51,885 bases of DNA from Gammaproteobacteria bacterium (GCA_029861845.1 JAOTYM010000014.1:1-51885), one strand, 5' to 3'; shown: positions 17,881 to 26,842, numbered from the stretch's first letter. Translations and numbers: made by a program. Notes: generated by a model not told the origin, from the sequence alone.

Positions 17881-19323
17881 GTGGCATCACCCGAAAAAAG
17901 CCGAGCATCAGTTGTGTCCGATGATATTGTGACGCAATCAGCGACTGAGCTGTTAAGGCTCTACCGTAACAAGCAACTGTCGCCAGTGGAGGCGACCAAA
18001 GCGGCGCTGGCGCGGATCTCGGCGTACGATCCACAGCTCAATGGCTTTTGTTATGTGGACGAAGAAACTGCACTCACGGCCGCTGGTGAATCGGAAGCGC
18101 GTTGGCAAAAGGGGGCGCCTAAAGGATTGCTCGATGGTGTACCCACTGCAATCAAAGACTTGATCTTGACCAAGGGTTGGCCAACCTTACGAGGTTCGCG
18201 CGTCGTCTCGAAAGATCAATCGTGGGACGAAGATGCACCAAGCAGTGCGCGTCTACGCGAACATGGCGCCGTACTGCTCGGAAAGACCACTACCCCCGAA
18301 TTCGGTTGGAAAGGGGTCACCGATAGTCCTTTGACTGGTGTTACCCGCAACCCATGGAACCCCGCCATGACACCAGGTGGAAGTAGTGGTGGCTCCGCCG
18401 CTGCCATCGCTAGCGGTATGTGTGCGCTTGCGATAGGCACCGACGGCGGCGGCTCTATCCGTATTCCCGCCGGGTTCACGGGTATTTATGGGTTTAAGCC
18501 GTCGTTTGGACGCGTACCAGCGGCACCGCTAAGTCCGTTTGGCACCGTCGCCCACGTCGGTCCCATGACGCGCACGGTGACGGATGCCGCTTTGATGTTG
18601 ATGGTCATTTCAGAACCCGACAATCGTGATTGTTATTCTCTACCTTATGATGATACTGACTACCGTGTAGGCCTCGAAGACGGCATCAAAGGCCTACGTA
18701 TCGCCTTTAGTCCAACGTTGGGCTATGTATCGGTGGACGCTGAGGTGGCGGCTGTCGTATCGAAGGCAGTCCGAGTTTTCGAAGATCTTGGCGCGCGTGT
18801 CGAGCAGGTCGACCCAGGTTTCGATAATCCGCACGACACCTTTTGTAAGCTCTGGTTTTCAGGTGCTGCTAACCTCACAAGTGGGTTCACGTCGGCACAG
18901 CGCGCCCAGCTCGATCCCGGCCTCGCCGAGATCGCGACGCAAGGCGCTGCCATATCTCTATTGGACTATCTGCAAGCGGTGAAGCGGCGTGAGGCCCTTG
19001 GCCAACATATGCGACTTTTCCATGAACGCTATGATCTGTTATTGACACCTACACTGCCAGTGCCTGCCTTTGCCGCTAACCAGGAAGTGCCCGACCCAAA
19101 AACGCAATCGCGCTGGTGTGGCTGGACCCCGTTTTCGTATCCTTTTAATCTCACACAACAGCCAGCGGCGTCGCTACCATGTGGTACGACCGAGGCGGGG
19201 TTACCAGTCGGTGTTCAGGTTGTCGGGCCACCCTATGATGATGCCCTCGTACTGCGCGCAAGCCGGACGTTCGAGGCGGCATGCCCTATTGTGTTGCCTG
19301 ATCTCACGAACTTGAAACATTAA
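17881..19323 (+). CDS. Amidase-signature family hydrolase
   Basis: 480 residues, an amidase with the Ser-cisSer-Lys triad: Lys92 in GVPTAIKDLI, the cis-serine in TPGGSSGGS (about 168), and the nucleophile Ser192 in GTDGGGSIRIPA. There is no signal peptide. A stop codon lies in frame 4-6 bases before the GTG, so the GTG at 17881 is the first possible start; no good ribosome-binding site is visible. The absence of GatB/GatC neighbours argues against glutamyl-tRNA amidotransferase subunit A. It may be co-transcribed with the SelA-like gene 16 bases downstream. Substrate unknown. Confidence 0.85.
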   Translation: MASPEKSRASVVSDDIVTQSATELLRLYRNKQLSPVEATKAALARISAYDPQLNGFCYVDEETALTAAGESEARWQKGAPKGLLDGVPTAIKDLILTKGWPTLRGSRVVSKDQSWDEDAPSSARLREHGAVLLGKTTTPEFGWKGVTDSPLTGVTRNPWNPAMTPGGSSGGSAAAIASGMCALAIGTDGGGSIRIPAGFTGIYGFKPSFGRVPAAPLSPFGTVAHVGPMTRTVTDAALMLMVISEPDNRDCYSLPYDDTDYRVGLEDGIKGLRIAFSPTLGYVSVDAEVAAVVSKAVRVFEDLGARVEQVDPGFDNPHDTFCKLWFSGAANLTSGFTSAQRAQLDPGLAEIATQGAAISLLDYLQAVKRREALGQHMRLFHERYDLLLTPTLPVPAFAANQEVPDPKTQSRWCGWTPFSYPFNLTQQPAASLPCGTTEAGLPVGVQVVGPPYDDALVLRASRTFEAACPIVLPDLTNLKH

Positions 19324-19339
19324 GCGGCTGGGGCACATT

Positions 19340-20629
19340 GTGAAGAAAGACAAATTTGGCAATGCACACACGCCAGGCCTGCCCTACGCCCGTGGCGAGC
19401 TAATAAGCAGTACGCAGGATGATATCGCAAAGCTGCGCAACGCCTGGGTTTTGATGCGGCAACGGATCGCTGAGCACGGGCGCGATGCGGTTTTTAACCT
19501 GACAGGTCTAGAACGAAGTTTTCGGTATGAATCGGAAGATTTGGATTTGTTGGATGATGAGCTGGCGCCGGCTCTGCAGATGGAGCAGTTACAGCGGTTA
19601 GCGCTTAATCATCTGGGCGGTATAGCGGGGAAACACGACATCGCCGTCATGAATCGGCAGACCGGCGCATTGCTGGCGGCGACGCTGGTCTTGGTCAGTC
19701 CTGGGGATACCGTGGTTGGTGTTTCGCCAAGTTATAGCCATCCCTGCGTGACCCGTGCCGCCGCCCGCGCCGGTGCCCATTTCGTCGACACGGTTGGGAG
19801 CAATGAGCTGGAACAAGCGCTTGCACAAGCGCAGAAGGTATCTTTGGTGGTACTCACCCGTCTGGCCGTGAGTTATGAAATTCTTGCCATCGATGAAATC
19901 AGAAGGATCGTGGATCTAGCGAAACAGACGGGCGCGAAGGTCTTGGTGGACGATGCCGGTGGTGCGCGCGTCGGCCCGGCGATTTTCGATCAACCTCGTG
20001 CGCTCGAACTAGGCGTCGACGTAGCCTCAACCGGACTAGATAAATATGGCACCGTCGGTCCTCGATTGGGAATACTTGGCGGACACACTGAGTTGGTGGA
20101 TCGTATTCGGGTCTGTGCGGTTGAACTTGGCCTGGAAGCACGGCCGATGCTTTATCCCGCCGTGGTCCGATCGCTTGAGCAATATAGTCCCGCCCGCGTG
20201 CGTGAATTGGTGGCGACTACCAAAAATGTGGCCAGTGAATTAAAGGCAATACTTGGCGACCGTGTGTTTGAAACGCCGGTTATCGCTATGCTGCGGGGCG
20301 AGGACATTCTGGACGTGGCGATGGAGCGCGCCAATATCAGCCGGCCGTCAATCGTTCCTTACGAAGCGAGCGCCGCTTTGGCGATGCTATTATTGCGGGA
20401 CTACGGGATTCTAACCGTGCATTTCGCTGGACTGCCACCGGGCACGTCTGCGCTGCTCATCAAATTTCTCCCGCCGGAGACGATTGCACGTTTCGGCGGC
20501 CCGCAAAAGTTCGCGCAAGCCATCGACAGCAGTCTCCACAATCTGGCACACATCATCGAAGATACCGATCGGCTTCGACAGTTAATCTTGGGTACACCGC
20601 TGCCAGTGACACGGGTCGTAAACGTCTAA
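19340..20629 (+). CDS. SelA-like PLP-dependent enzyme (fold type I)
   Basis: 429 residues, resembling the L-seryl-tRNA(Sec) selenium transferase-like/aminotransferase class V fold. The predicted PLP lysine is Lys235 in STGLDKYGTVGPR, and the cofactor ring aspartate is in VLVDDAGGARVG (204-205). True SelA is longer at the N-terminus and binds tRNA; no selB or tRNA-Sec is nearby. It is therefore more likely a small-molecule lyase or transferase, as with the D-glucosaminate-6-phosphate ammonia-lyase relatives. The start is a GTG at 19340. It lies between amidase and nitroreductase genes on the same strand with short gaps. Confidence 0.65.
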   Translation: MKKDKFGNAHTPGLPYARGELISSTQDDIAKLRNAWVLMRQRIAEHGRDAVFNLTGLERSFRYESEDLDLLDDELAPALQMEQLQRLALNHLGGIAGKHDIAVMNRQTGALLAATLVLVSPGDTVVGVSPSYSHPCVTRAAARAGAHFVDTVGSNELEQALAQAQKVSLVVLTRLAVSYEILAIDEIRRIVDLAKQTGAKVLVDDAGGARVGPAIFDQPRALELGVDVASTGLDKYGTVGPRLGILGGHTELVDRIRVCAVELGLEARPMLYPAVVRSLEQYSPARVRELVATTKNVASELKAILGDRVFETPVIAMLRGEDILDVAMERANISRPSIVPYEASAALAMLLLRDYGILTVHFAGLPPGTSALLIKFLPPETIARFGGPQKFAQAIDSSLHNLAHIIEDTDRLRQLILGTPLPVTRVVNV

Positions 20630-20652
20630 TGTTAATGCGCTGAGGAGCGAAT

Positions 20653-21246
20653 ATGTTGACAACCGAAATCGAGATTTCAAAGTATCGAAAACCTGACCAT
20701 GACATTGAACCGATGCTATTCCATCGTTGGTCGCCACGGGCGATGTCGGGAGCGGAAATCAGCGAGCAGGAACTGATGACACTGTTTGAGGCAGCGAGAT
20801 GGGCGCCCTCGTCCTATAACGCCCAGCCTTGGCGATTTCTCTATGCACGACGAGCTACCGCAAACTGGGATCGATTTTTCGATCTCATGGTTGAATTCAA
20901 TCGAAGCTGGACCAAGCAGGCGGCCGTGCTGATGGTGGTCGTTTCACGCAAGGCGTTTGAATCGAATGATCAGGCCGCACCCACGCACTCATTCGATGCC
21001 GGCGCCGCTTGGCAGAACCTGGCGCTACAGGGGTCGCGCATGGGTCTGGTCGTGCACGGTATGCAGGGTTTTGATTACGATAAAGCGAGGCTAGAGCTAA
21101 ACGTTCCCGACGAGTTTCAGGTCGAGGCGATGATTGCGGTCGGTAAGCCCGGAAAACGTGAAGATCTCCCTGCAGACTTACAAGGGCGAGAACAACCCTC
21201 GGTTCGTAAACCGGTGGCCGAGATAGCGATAGAGGGTGGCTTCTAG
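20653..21246 (+). CDS. Nitroreductase-family flavoprotein
   Basis: 197 residues. The FMN-binding signature is visible as LFHRWSPRAMSGAEIS near residues 22-37 and EAARWAPSSYNAQPWRFLYA near 50-69 (key residues Arg, Ser, Asn and Trp). The C-terminal glycine-rich segment is AMIAVGKPGKRED. GAGGAG precedes the ATG by about six bases. Members reduce nitroaromatics, quinones or enals with NAD(P)H, and some are dehalogenases or ring-modifying enzymes. The natural substrate is not evident. Confidence 0.85.
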   Translation: MLTTEIEISKYRKPDHDIEPMLFHRWSPRAMSGAEISEQELMTLFEAARWAPSSYNAQPWRFLYARRATANWDRFFDLMVEFNRSWTKQAAVLMVVVSRKAFESNDQAAPTHSFDAGAAWQNLALQGSRMGLVVHGMQGFDYDKARLELNVPDEFQVEAMIAVGKPGKREDLPADLQGREQPSVRKPVAEIAIEGGF

Positions 21247-21294
21247 GGAATTTTCGGGTTAACCAAACGAACGAAGCATTACGAGGTGTCCACG

Positions 21295-22428
21295 ATGATC
21301 AAAGCACCGAGCTTCACCATTGGCATCGAAGAAGAATATATGGTGGTTGATCGTGAATCTCGTGACCTTATAGGCGAGGCGCCGCCGGACATGCTTATCG
21401 AGTGCCAACAAGTGCTCGAGCAGCAGGTAACCCCCGAGTTCTTGCAGTCGCAAATTGAGGTGGGTACGCGCGTCTGCAATACGTTGCAGGAGGCGCGTGA
21501 CGAGTTAGCGCGTTTACGTCGCTGCGTGTCACGGGTGGCCGAGAACCATGGACTTGCAATGATTGCGGCCTCCACACACCCGTTTGCGACTCCGGCTTCA
21601 CAGCGGCACACCGAGAAGGAACGCTATGAAATCATCGCCCGAGATATGCAGGAAGTCGTGAGACAATTACTAATCAGCGGTATGCATGTGCACGTAGGCA
21701 TCGAAGACGATGATTTGCGAATCGATCTCATGGGTCAAGTTAGCTATGTCTTGCCCCACCTACTGGCGCTAACCACTTCCTCCCCGTTTTGGCAGGGGCA
21801 CGATACCGGGCTAAAGTCGTATCGAGTCGCCGTATGGAACGCCCTCCCGCGTACCGGCATGCCTGAGCGCTTTGACAGCTATGGCGAATTCCAACGGCAT
21901 GTGGATGCGCTTGTAAAGGCCGGCGTAATCGAAGACGGTACCAAGGTGTGGTGGGATATTCGGCCTAGCGTGCGATTTCCTACGCTGGAAATGCGTATAA
22001 CTGACATTTGCACGCGTATCGAAGATGCAATTTGTGTGGCCGCAATTTATCGCTGTTGGCTGAGTATGCTTTGTCGGTTGCGGGCTAGAAATCAGCGCTG
22101 GCGTGGCTACGCGAATATGTTGATCAACGAAAATCGTTGGCGGGCGGAGCGTTATGGTATTGAGGAAGGCTTAATAGATTTCGGCAAGGGCGAAATGGTG
22201 CCCTACGCTGATCTTCTGGAAGAGATGCTGGAACTGGTGATGGATGATGCGACGCACTTTGGTTGTGTTGACGAAGTCGAACACGCGCGTGAGATTCTCG
22301 CACGTGGCACCAGTGCTCATAGACAGGTGCAGGTTTACGAAGAGGCGAAAGCAGCGGGAGCGGATGACGAGACAGCGCTTAAGTCGGTCGTAGATATGTT
22401 GATTGATCAAACGATGGATGGTGTATAA
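21295..22428 (+). CDS. Carboxylate-amine ligase, YbdK/GCS2 family
   Basis: ATP-dependent glutamate-cysteine ligase-like protein, 377 residues. The start ATG at 21295 is preceded by GAGG at 21283-21286; a GTG at 21286 would add three residues. The signature IGIEEEYMVVD is at the N-terminus and holds the metal-binding glutamates. GMHVHVGIED carries the HVHVG motif of the GCS2 fold, and WWDIRPSVRFPTLEMRITD the substrate region. YbdK proteins have weak glutamate-cysteine ligase activity and unknown physiological roles. Several fused or paired cases occur with type 1 glutamine amidotransferases, none of which is seen here. Confidence 0.9.
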   Translation: MIKAPSFTIGIEEEYMVVDRESRDLIGEAPPDMLIECQQVLEQQVTPEFLQSQIEVGTRVCNTLQEARDELARLRRCVSRVAENHGLAMIAASTHPFATPASQRHTEKERYEIIARDMQEVVRQLLISGMHVHVGIEDDDLRIDLMGQVSYVLPHLLALTTSSPFWQGHDTGLKSYRVAVWNALPRTGMPERFDSYGEFQRHVDALVKAGVIEDGTKVWWDIRPSVRFPTLEMRITDICTRIEDAICVAAIYRCWLSMLCRLRARNQRWRGYANMLINENRWRAERYGIEEGLIDFGKGEMVPYADLLEEMLELVMDDATHFGCVDEVEHAREILARGTSAHRQVQVYEEAKAAGADDETALKSVVDMLIDQTMDGV

Positions 22429-22460
22429 GTAGTGCAGTCTCTTGGTACTGAGATGTTGCT

Positions 22461-23186
22461 ATGAAAAGTAGTTTTCTAGACAAGCTCGGTGCCGATATAA
22501 AACGTTTAGTTGAAGAGATAGAGGATTTTTCTTCTACCGAGATTCAAGTACGCCCAACTCCGACGCCCACCAACGAGTCTGCTCAATCGCCAAAAGCAAT
22601 AGCACTTATTGCATCCGAACATGGAGCAACGCTTCTATGTCGCGATGCGGGCGACTTCCAACCGCAAGCGGTGTTGCATGAGTTGCTTCATTTACGTAGG
22701 TATTGGATCGACTCGGTTCCACAAATCCTCCCTGTCGATGATCCGGATGGTGAGAAAATCAAACTCGCCAATCAGATAGAGAATACCCTGGAACACCTTA
22801 TTATTGTTCCGCAGGAGCGCGAGTATGGTTTCGAGCCCTACGCGTACTACCGCGAAGCGACTAGAAAGAATTGGCAGGCCTATCCATGGCCTGCCATCAG
22901 CGAGCCGTGGGCACGCCGAAAAAACTGCTTATTGAGTTGGCTTACGACATATTTCCTAGTTCGAGACCCAACCATTAAACAATCCGCCAAACGGCGTCTA
23001 GAACAGGAAGGGTTATCAAGTGAAGCGGAAAGGTTTTCGCAGAAGATTGAACGCGTTCTGAGTTCCAAGGAACAGTGCATCAGTACGGCGATCAGATTCC
23101 TGCAGATTCCACATCAACAGGCAACAATGGTTTATCTTGATATCAAGAATCAAAGAACTATTAGAAAACCTGTTTCCTTGCACTGA
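22461..23186 (+). CDS. Hypothetical protein with HEXXH metallopeptidase-like motif
   Basis: 241 residues that I do not recognise as a named family. It contains HELLH at residues 73-77 (VLHELLHLRRYW), the classical zinc-binding helix of gluzincin-type metallopeptidases. About 30 residues later comes ENTLEH (107-112), which could give the third ligand. A segment around 44-60 (KAIALIASEHGATLLC) looks like the beta-strand that precedes such helices. No signal peptide is seen and the C-terminal part is basic and helical. The bases appear more AT-rich than in flanking genes, which may point to transfer. It may be a cytoplasmic metal-dependent peptidase; this is inferred from the motif only. Confidence 0.7.
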   Translation: MKSSFLDKLGADIKRLVEEIEDFSSTEIQVRPTPTPTNESAQSPKAIALIASEHGATLLCRDAGDFQPQAVLHELLHLRRYWIDSVPQILPVDDPDGEKIKLANQIENTLEHLIIVPQEREYGFEPYAYYREATRKNWQAYPWPAISEPWARRKNCLLSWLTTYFLVRDPTIKQSAKRRLEQEGLSSEAERFSQKIERVLSSKEQCISTAIRFLQIPHQQATMVYLDIKNQRTIRKPVSLH

Positions 23187-23199
23187 TGCAGGCGCTTGC

Positions 23200-23856
23200 C
23201 TAGATGTCCGTTTCGGGAACAGCTCCGTGTTGCCGCAGTAGGTGGACGATATCCTTGTGACCAGCAAGGGTCGCGGCCCGAAGTGGCGTAAGACCTGCTT
23301 TGGTTCTTGCGTTAACATCGGCGCCATGCGCGATCAACCGCTCGGTCAGCATCCGGTAACCACTGAGCACGGCCGCGTGCAACGGTGTCGCGCCGTCTTT
23401 GTCGGTGACATTCACCGTGGCTCCCTTTACGATCAGCAGATCAGCCAGGTTCACGTGGCCCTTGCCGGCGGCAAAATGCAATGGCGTTACCCCATCCGCG
23501 CTTAGCGCGTTTACATCGGCGCCGGCGGCAATAAGCAGCTCGGCGATAGCCCGGTGTCCAAACAGAGCGGCCGGATGTAGCGGTGTGCCCATCTGGTGTC
23601 GTGCGTTGACGTTAGCCCCTTGGGCGATCAGCAACTCGACAATCTCTGTGTGGCCGGCACCGACCGAAAAATGTAATGGCGTAAGGTCGTAGTCGTCGCG
23701 GGCATTAACATCCGCCCCCTGATCGATGAGCCGCTTTACTTGACCGATGTCTCCTTGTTTTGCCGCATTGTGCAGTGGGCCTGCCCAGGTGTTCGAGCAA
23801 CATAAGAAACCTACTAGTGTTAGTACCCGAAGCCAGAGTGGTCGAGGCGTCATCAT
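23200..23856 (-). CDS. Secreted ankyrin-repeat protein
   Basis: Signal peptide followed by about six ankyrin repeats. I prefer the ATG at 23856 (218 residues) because MMTPRPLWLRVLTLVGFLCC is a normal signal sequence cleaved after TWA; an upstream in-frame ATG at 23901 would add 15 uncharged or acidic residues in front. Each repeat has the GxTPLHxAxxxGHxxIxxLLIxxGAxVN pattern, from GPLHNAAKQGD to TPLRAATLAGHKDIVHLLRQHGA. It is a probable periplasmic protein-protein interaction module. It is tail to tail with the HEXXH gene and divergent from suyA. There is no sign that it belongs to sulfonate metabolism. Confidence 0.85.
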   Translation of the reverse strand: MMTPRPLWLRVLTLVGFLCCSNTWAGPLHNAAKQGDIGQVKRLIDQGADVNARDDYDLTPLHFSVGAGHTEIVELLIAQGANVNARHQMGTPLHPAALFGHRAIAELLIAAGADVNALSADGVTPLHFAAGKGHVNLADLLIVKGATVNVTDKDGATPLHAAVLSGYRMLTERLIAHGADVNARTKAGLTPLRAATLAGHKDIVHLLRQHGAVPETDI

Positions 23857-23943
23857 GAATTGTTCAGGTGCAGCCGTGTCCAATGGCATCACAATTGCCA
23901 TTTATATTATGATGTCTTTCTCGCGATAACTACAGGAGGTGCC

Positions 23944-24228
23944 GTGACTACTCATTTCCTTGTCCACGATAAGGCCGATACGGTGGGGGTTGTCGTGGTC
24001 GAAAACGTGCAGCCGGGACAGGCGTTGACGGGCTGGATCATGGAGACCGATGAAACCATTACCGTCAAGTGTATGGACGCGATTCCACTCGGCCACAAGA
24101 TTGCGCTCACTGACATAGAGGAGGGCGCCACACTTATAAAGTATGGGCATGACATCGGTCGTTCGATTGCCGGTATCGGCAGGGGGCACCATGTCCACGT
24201 ACATAACGCCAAGACCAAGAGGTGGTAG
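23944..24228 (+). CDS. suyA: (R)-sulfolactate sulfo-lyase, alpha subunit
   Basis: Small SAF-domain subunit of SuyAB, which splits (R)-3-sulfolactate into pyruvate and bisulfite. The 94 residues start at GTG 23944, with a near-perfect AGGAGGT at 23934-23940. The SAF core is visible as [19 protein letters not shown] and [26 protein letters not shown]. The tail [10 protein letters not shown] is typical of UxaA-family small subunits. On its own it could equally be an altronate or galactarate dehydratase small subunit. The call rests on the neighbouring suyB, which it precedes by two bases, and on slcC and comC in the same window. Confidence 0.88.
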   Translation: MTTHFLVHDKADTVGVVVVENVQPGQALTGWIMETDETITVKCMDAIPLGHKIALTDIEEGATLIKYGHDIGRSIAGIGRGHHVHVHNAKTKRW

Positions 24229-24230
24229 CC

Positions 24231-25400
24231 ATGGCAGCGCAATCATTCTGGGGCTATCGACGCGAGAACGGGCGCGTCGGTATTCGCAATCATGTTGTTA
24301 TCCTTCCGCTCGATGACCTGTCCAACGCCCCTTGCGAGGCGGTCGCTAATAATATAAAGGGCACTTTGGCCTTGCCACATGCCTACGGACGTTTGCAGTT
24401 CGGCGAAGACTTGGAACTGCACTTTCGCACCTTGATTGGAACCGGCAGTAATCCCAATGTGGCAGCATGCATCGTTATTGGTATCGAACCGGGTTGGACC
24501 GGTCGCGTTGTTGATGGCATTGCCAAAACTGGCAAACCGGTCGAGGGCTTTAGTATTGAGGGCAATGGTGATCTCAATACGATTGCCGCCGCATCACGCA
24601 AGGCGCATGAGTTCCTACAGTGGGCCTCCGAGTTTCGACGCGAGGAATGTTCGATAAGCGAAATGTTTCTTTCGACGAAATGTGGCGAATCGGATACTAC
24701 CTCGGGCCTGGCTTCTAATCCCACCGTTGGCGATCTGATCGACAAGTTTGACGCGCTCGGCGTCACCACTTGTTTTGGTGAGACCTCGGAGCTTACCGGC
24801 GCCGAAAAGGTCTGTGCTACTCGGGCAGCGACACCCGAGGTTGGAGAGAAATTCTTTAGTACGTGGCAGGCCTACATGGATGAGGTGATCGAACCCAACA
24901 AAACCAGTGATCTCTCCGAATCACAACCTACAAAAGGCAACATTGCTGGCGGTCTGACCACTATCGAAGAAAAGGCATTCGGTAATTTGCAGAAGATCGG
25001 CAAGCGCGCTAAGTTCATCGATGTGCTAGGGCCAGCGGAGGAACCTAATAAGGGTCCTGGTCTCTATTTTATGGACACCTCATCGGCGGCGGCGGAATGT
25101 GTCACACTGCAGGCGGCAGCCGGTTTCGTGGTGCACTTATTTCCTACTGGCCAAGGCAATGTCATCGGCAATCCCATAGAGCCGGTTATCAAGTTGACCG
25201 CAAACCCGCGAACCGTGCGCACGATGCGCGAACATGTGGACCTTGACGTGTCCGGCATTCTCCGGCGGGAGATGACGCTCGACGAAGCGGGCGATGCCTT
25301 GATTGATATGACGCTTCGAACTTGTAACGGACGTCTGACCTGCGCCGAGGTATTAGGGCATCGGGAGTTTGTGTTTACGAAACTCTACCGCAGTGCTTAG
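24231..25400 (+). CDS. suyB: (R)-sulfolactate sulfo-lyase, beta subunit
   Basis: Catalytic UxaA-type subunit, 389 residues from the ATG at 24231 (AGAGGTGG precedes it). The protein follows the SuyB pattern closely as I remember it from Chromohalobacter and Paracoccus: [85 protein letters not shown], and the end [14 protein letters not shown]. Altronate dehydratases share the KCGGSD-type motif but differ in these long blocks. Reaction: (R)-sulfolactate to pyruvate plus sulfite, in the cytoplasm. Directly downstream are SDH/FRD-like electron-transfer subunits, an association I do not know from described sulfolactate operons. Confidence 0.93.
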   Translation: MAAQSFWGYRRENGRVGIRNHVVILPLDDLSNAPCEAVANNIKGTLALPHAYGRLQFGEDLELHFRTLIGTGSNPNVAACIVIGIEPGWTGRVVDGIAKTGKPVEGFSIEGNGDLNTIAAASRKAHEFLQWASEFRREECSISEMFLSTKCGESDTTSGLASNPTVGDLIDKFDALGVTTCFGETSELTGAEKVCATRAATPEVGEKFFSTWQAYMDEVIEPNKTSDLSESQPTKGNIAGGLTTIEEKAFGNLQKIGKRAKFIDVLGPAEEPNKGPGLYFMDTSSAAAECVTLQAAAGFVVHLFPTGQGNVIGNPIEPVIKLTANPRTVRTMREHVDLDVSGILRREMTLDEAGDALIDMTLRTCNGRLTCAEVLGHREFVFTKLYRSA

Positions 25401-25431
25401 GCAACGGCTGACCGGCACGACTTAGGGTGGC

Positions 25432-26148
25432 ATGGGCACTACACTGAATGTGAAAGTGTGGCGGGGCACGGCACACGGGCAGTTCGTCTCTTATAGGGTG
25501 CCCCTAAGGGAAAATCAGACCGTACTCGACGTTGTCACTCATATACAGCGCCATCTCGACAGTACGCTGACCTATCGTTTCGCCTGTCGGGTAGGGGTAT
25601 GTGGTTCATGTGCAATGACCGTCAACGGCGTGCCACGTTGGACCTGCCGAACACATGTTCGGCAGGTAGCCAAGCGTGACCGATTACGGATTGCGCCACT
25701 TCGTAACCTGAAGATCATCAAGGATCTTAGCGTCGATATGGCAGCGTTCTTTGATAAGTGGGCGCGCGCCAAAGGTAGGTTTGTACCGGCGCTCGAGCAC
25801 GGCGGAGATTTTGCTGTGGTCGAGCCAGATTCTCGTGCGCGCAAATTTGCCGATGCTGGCATTGAGTGCATAGGATGCGGCGTATGCTACGCAGCCTGTG
25901 ACTTAGTTGAATGGAACGCCAACTACCTGGGACCGGCCGCACTCAATCGCGCCTGGGTGCTCGCAAACGATGTCCGCGATGTCGGCAACAGCGAGCGTCT
26001 AAGGGCGGTATCAGGAGACGCTGGCTGTCATGCCTGTCACTCTCATCAGAGTTGCACACAGTGGTGCCCAACGCGACTGAATCCGACGGCTGGAATCGCC
26101 GGTTTGAAGCGTCTGACTGCGGCCGCGGCGATGAAAGGACAGCTATGA
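25432..26148 (+). CDS. Succinate dehydrogenase/fumarate reductase-like iron-sulfur subunit
   Basis: 238 residues with the three-cluster layout of SdhB/FrdB. The 2Fe-2S cysteines are in FACRVGVCGSCAMTVNG plus a later WTCRT. The 4Fe-4S motif is CIGCGVCYAAC, and GCHACHSHQSCTQWCPTRLNP supplies the remaining cluster ligands. The N-terminus (LNVKVWRG) is the plant-ferredoxin-like domain. It would pass electrons between a flavoprotein and quinones in the membrane. No flavoprotein gene is beside it; the only candidate is at 39035-40744. It starts 31 bases after suyB and overlaps the first anchor gene by ATGA, so it should be co-transcribed with suyAB. Confidence 0.9.
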   Translation: MGTTLNVKVWRGTAHGQFVSYRVPLRENQTVLDVVTHIQRHLDSTLTYRFACRVGVCGSCAMTVNGVPRWTCRTHVRQVAKRDRLRIAPLRNLKIIKDLSVDMAAFFDKWARAKGRFVPALEHGGDFAVVEPDSRARKFADAGIECIGCGVCYAACDLVEWNANYLGPAALNRAWVLANDVRDVGNSERLRAVSGDAGCHACHSHQSCTQWCPTRLNPTAGIAGLKRLTAAAAMKGQL

Positions 26149-26495
26149 GCACACGCAGCGAAGTGCGCATGTGGATAGCCCAGCGGGCAACCGCCGCCGT
26201 GTTAGCGTTGGCAGTCATTGTCCACATCGCCACCGTTGTTTACGCTGTACGCGGCGGCCTGAGTGGGGTCGAGATCATCGAGCGCGTGCAAGGGAATGTT
26301 GGCTGGTTGTTGTTCTATATTGTCTTCGTTTTTGCGGCTGCGATTCATGCCCCACTAGGCTTGCGCACCGTCCTCACCGAAATGACCCGTTTGCGCGGCA
26401 TCACTCTCGGTGTGATGCTAGGGCTGTTGGGACTAATGATTGCCGTCCTCGGCTGGCGCGCCGCTTTTATATTATTTGCATATGGGGACACGTGA
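26145..26495 (+). CDS. SDH/FRD-like membrane anchor subunit (first)
   Basis: 116 residues with three predicted membrane helices: AVLALAVIVHIATVVYAV, VGWLLFYIVFVFAAAIH and VMLGLLGLMIAVLGW. Histidines lie in the first two helices (VIVHIA, AAIHAPLGLR); these are possible haem b ligands. The ATG overlaps the stop of the iron-sulfur gene, and its own stop overlaps the next ATG (TGATG), which indicates tight translational coupling. Small anchor subunits diverge quickly, so the call is from topology, histidines and position. The HAPLGLRTVL segment resembles the GLRHLxxD-type helix of Sdh anchors. Confidence 0.8.
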   Translation: MSTRSEVRMWIAQRATAAVLALAVIVHIATVVYAVRGGLSGVEIIERVQGNVGWLLFYIVFVFAAAIHAPLGLRTVLTEMTRLRGITLGVMLGLLGLMIAVLGWRAAFILFAYGDT

Positions 26496-26842
26496 TGGTG
26501 GGGTGGCGGTCGCGCAACAACCCGAACTACTGGGCTTTCATCGTCCATCGGTTATCCGGCCTTCTGCTAACGGCGTTCCTACCGATTCACTTCTGGGTGT
26601 TGGCGCTGGCTATCGAGGGCGAGGCGGCGTTGGATGTCTTTGTCAAATGGACCGAGCAACCACTCGTGAAGGCAGCCGAGGTAAGTCTGGTAATTCTTCT
26701 TGCGGCCCATCTCACCGGCGGCCTGCGTTTGCTGGCGTTGGAGTTTTTGCCTTGGCACGGCCGGCAAAGTACCTGGGTCGTGCTCTCAGGCGGTATGAGC
26801 ATAGCGGCCGGCCTTCTTTTCATACTATTTTCATACTATTAG
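26495..26842 (+). CDS. SDH/FRD-like cytochrome b membrane anchor subunit (second)
   Basis: 115 residues, three membrane helices. The segment FIVHRLSGLLLTAFLPIHFWVLAL has the HRxSG motif of SdhC, with a second histidine at IHFW. LVILLAAHLTGGLRLLALEFLPW holds a third histidine in the H-x-GGLRxL context expected of a haem ligand helix. The last helix is GGMSIAAGLLFILF. Together with the preceding anchor it should form a two-subunit membrane domain that binds one or two b haems and a quinone. It ends the suyA-to-anchor run; the next gene starts after 188 bases that hold an operator-like palindrome. Confidence 0.85.
   Translation: MVGWRSRNNPNYWAFIVHRLSGLLLTAFLPIHFWVLALAIEGEAALDVFVKWTEQPLVKAAEVSLVILLAAHLTGGLRLLALEFLPWHGRQSTWVVLSGGMSIAAGLLFILFSYY

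Noticed and set aside
19340-20629. SelA-like gene as true selenocysteine synthase
   Set aside because: It lacks the long tRNA-binding N-terminus, and no selB or tRNA-Sec is visible.
26145-26842. Longer overlapping frames over the two anchor genes (starting near 25911 and 26171)
   Set aside because: Their extra N-termini are low-complexity shadows of the upstream genes; the ATGA and TGATG overlaps mark the real starts.
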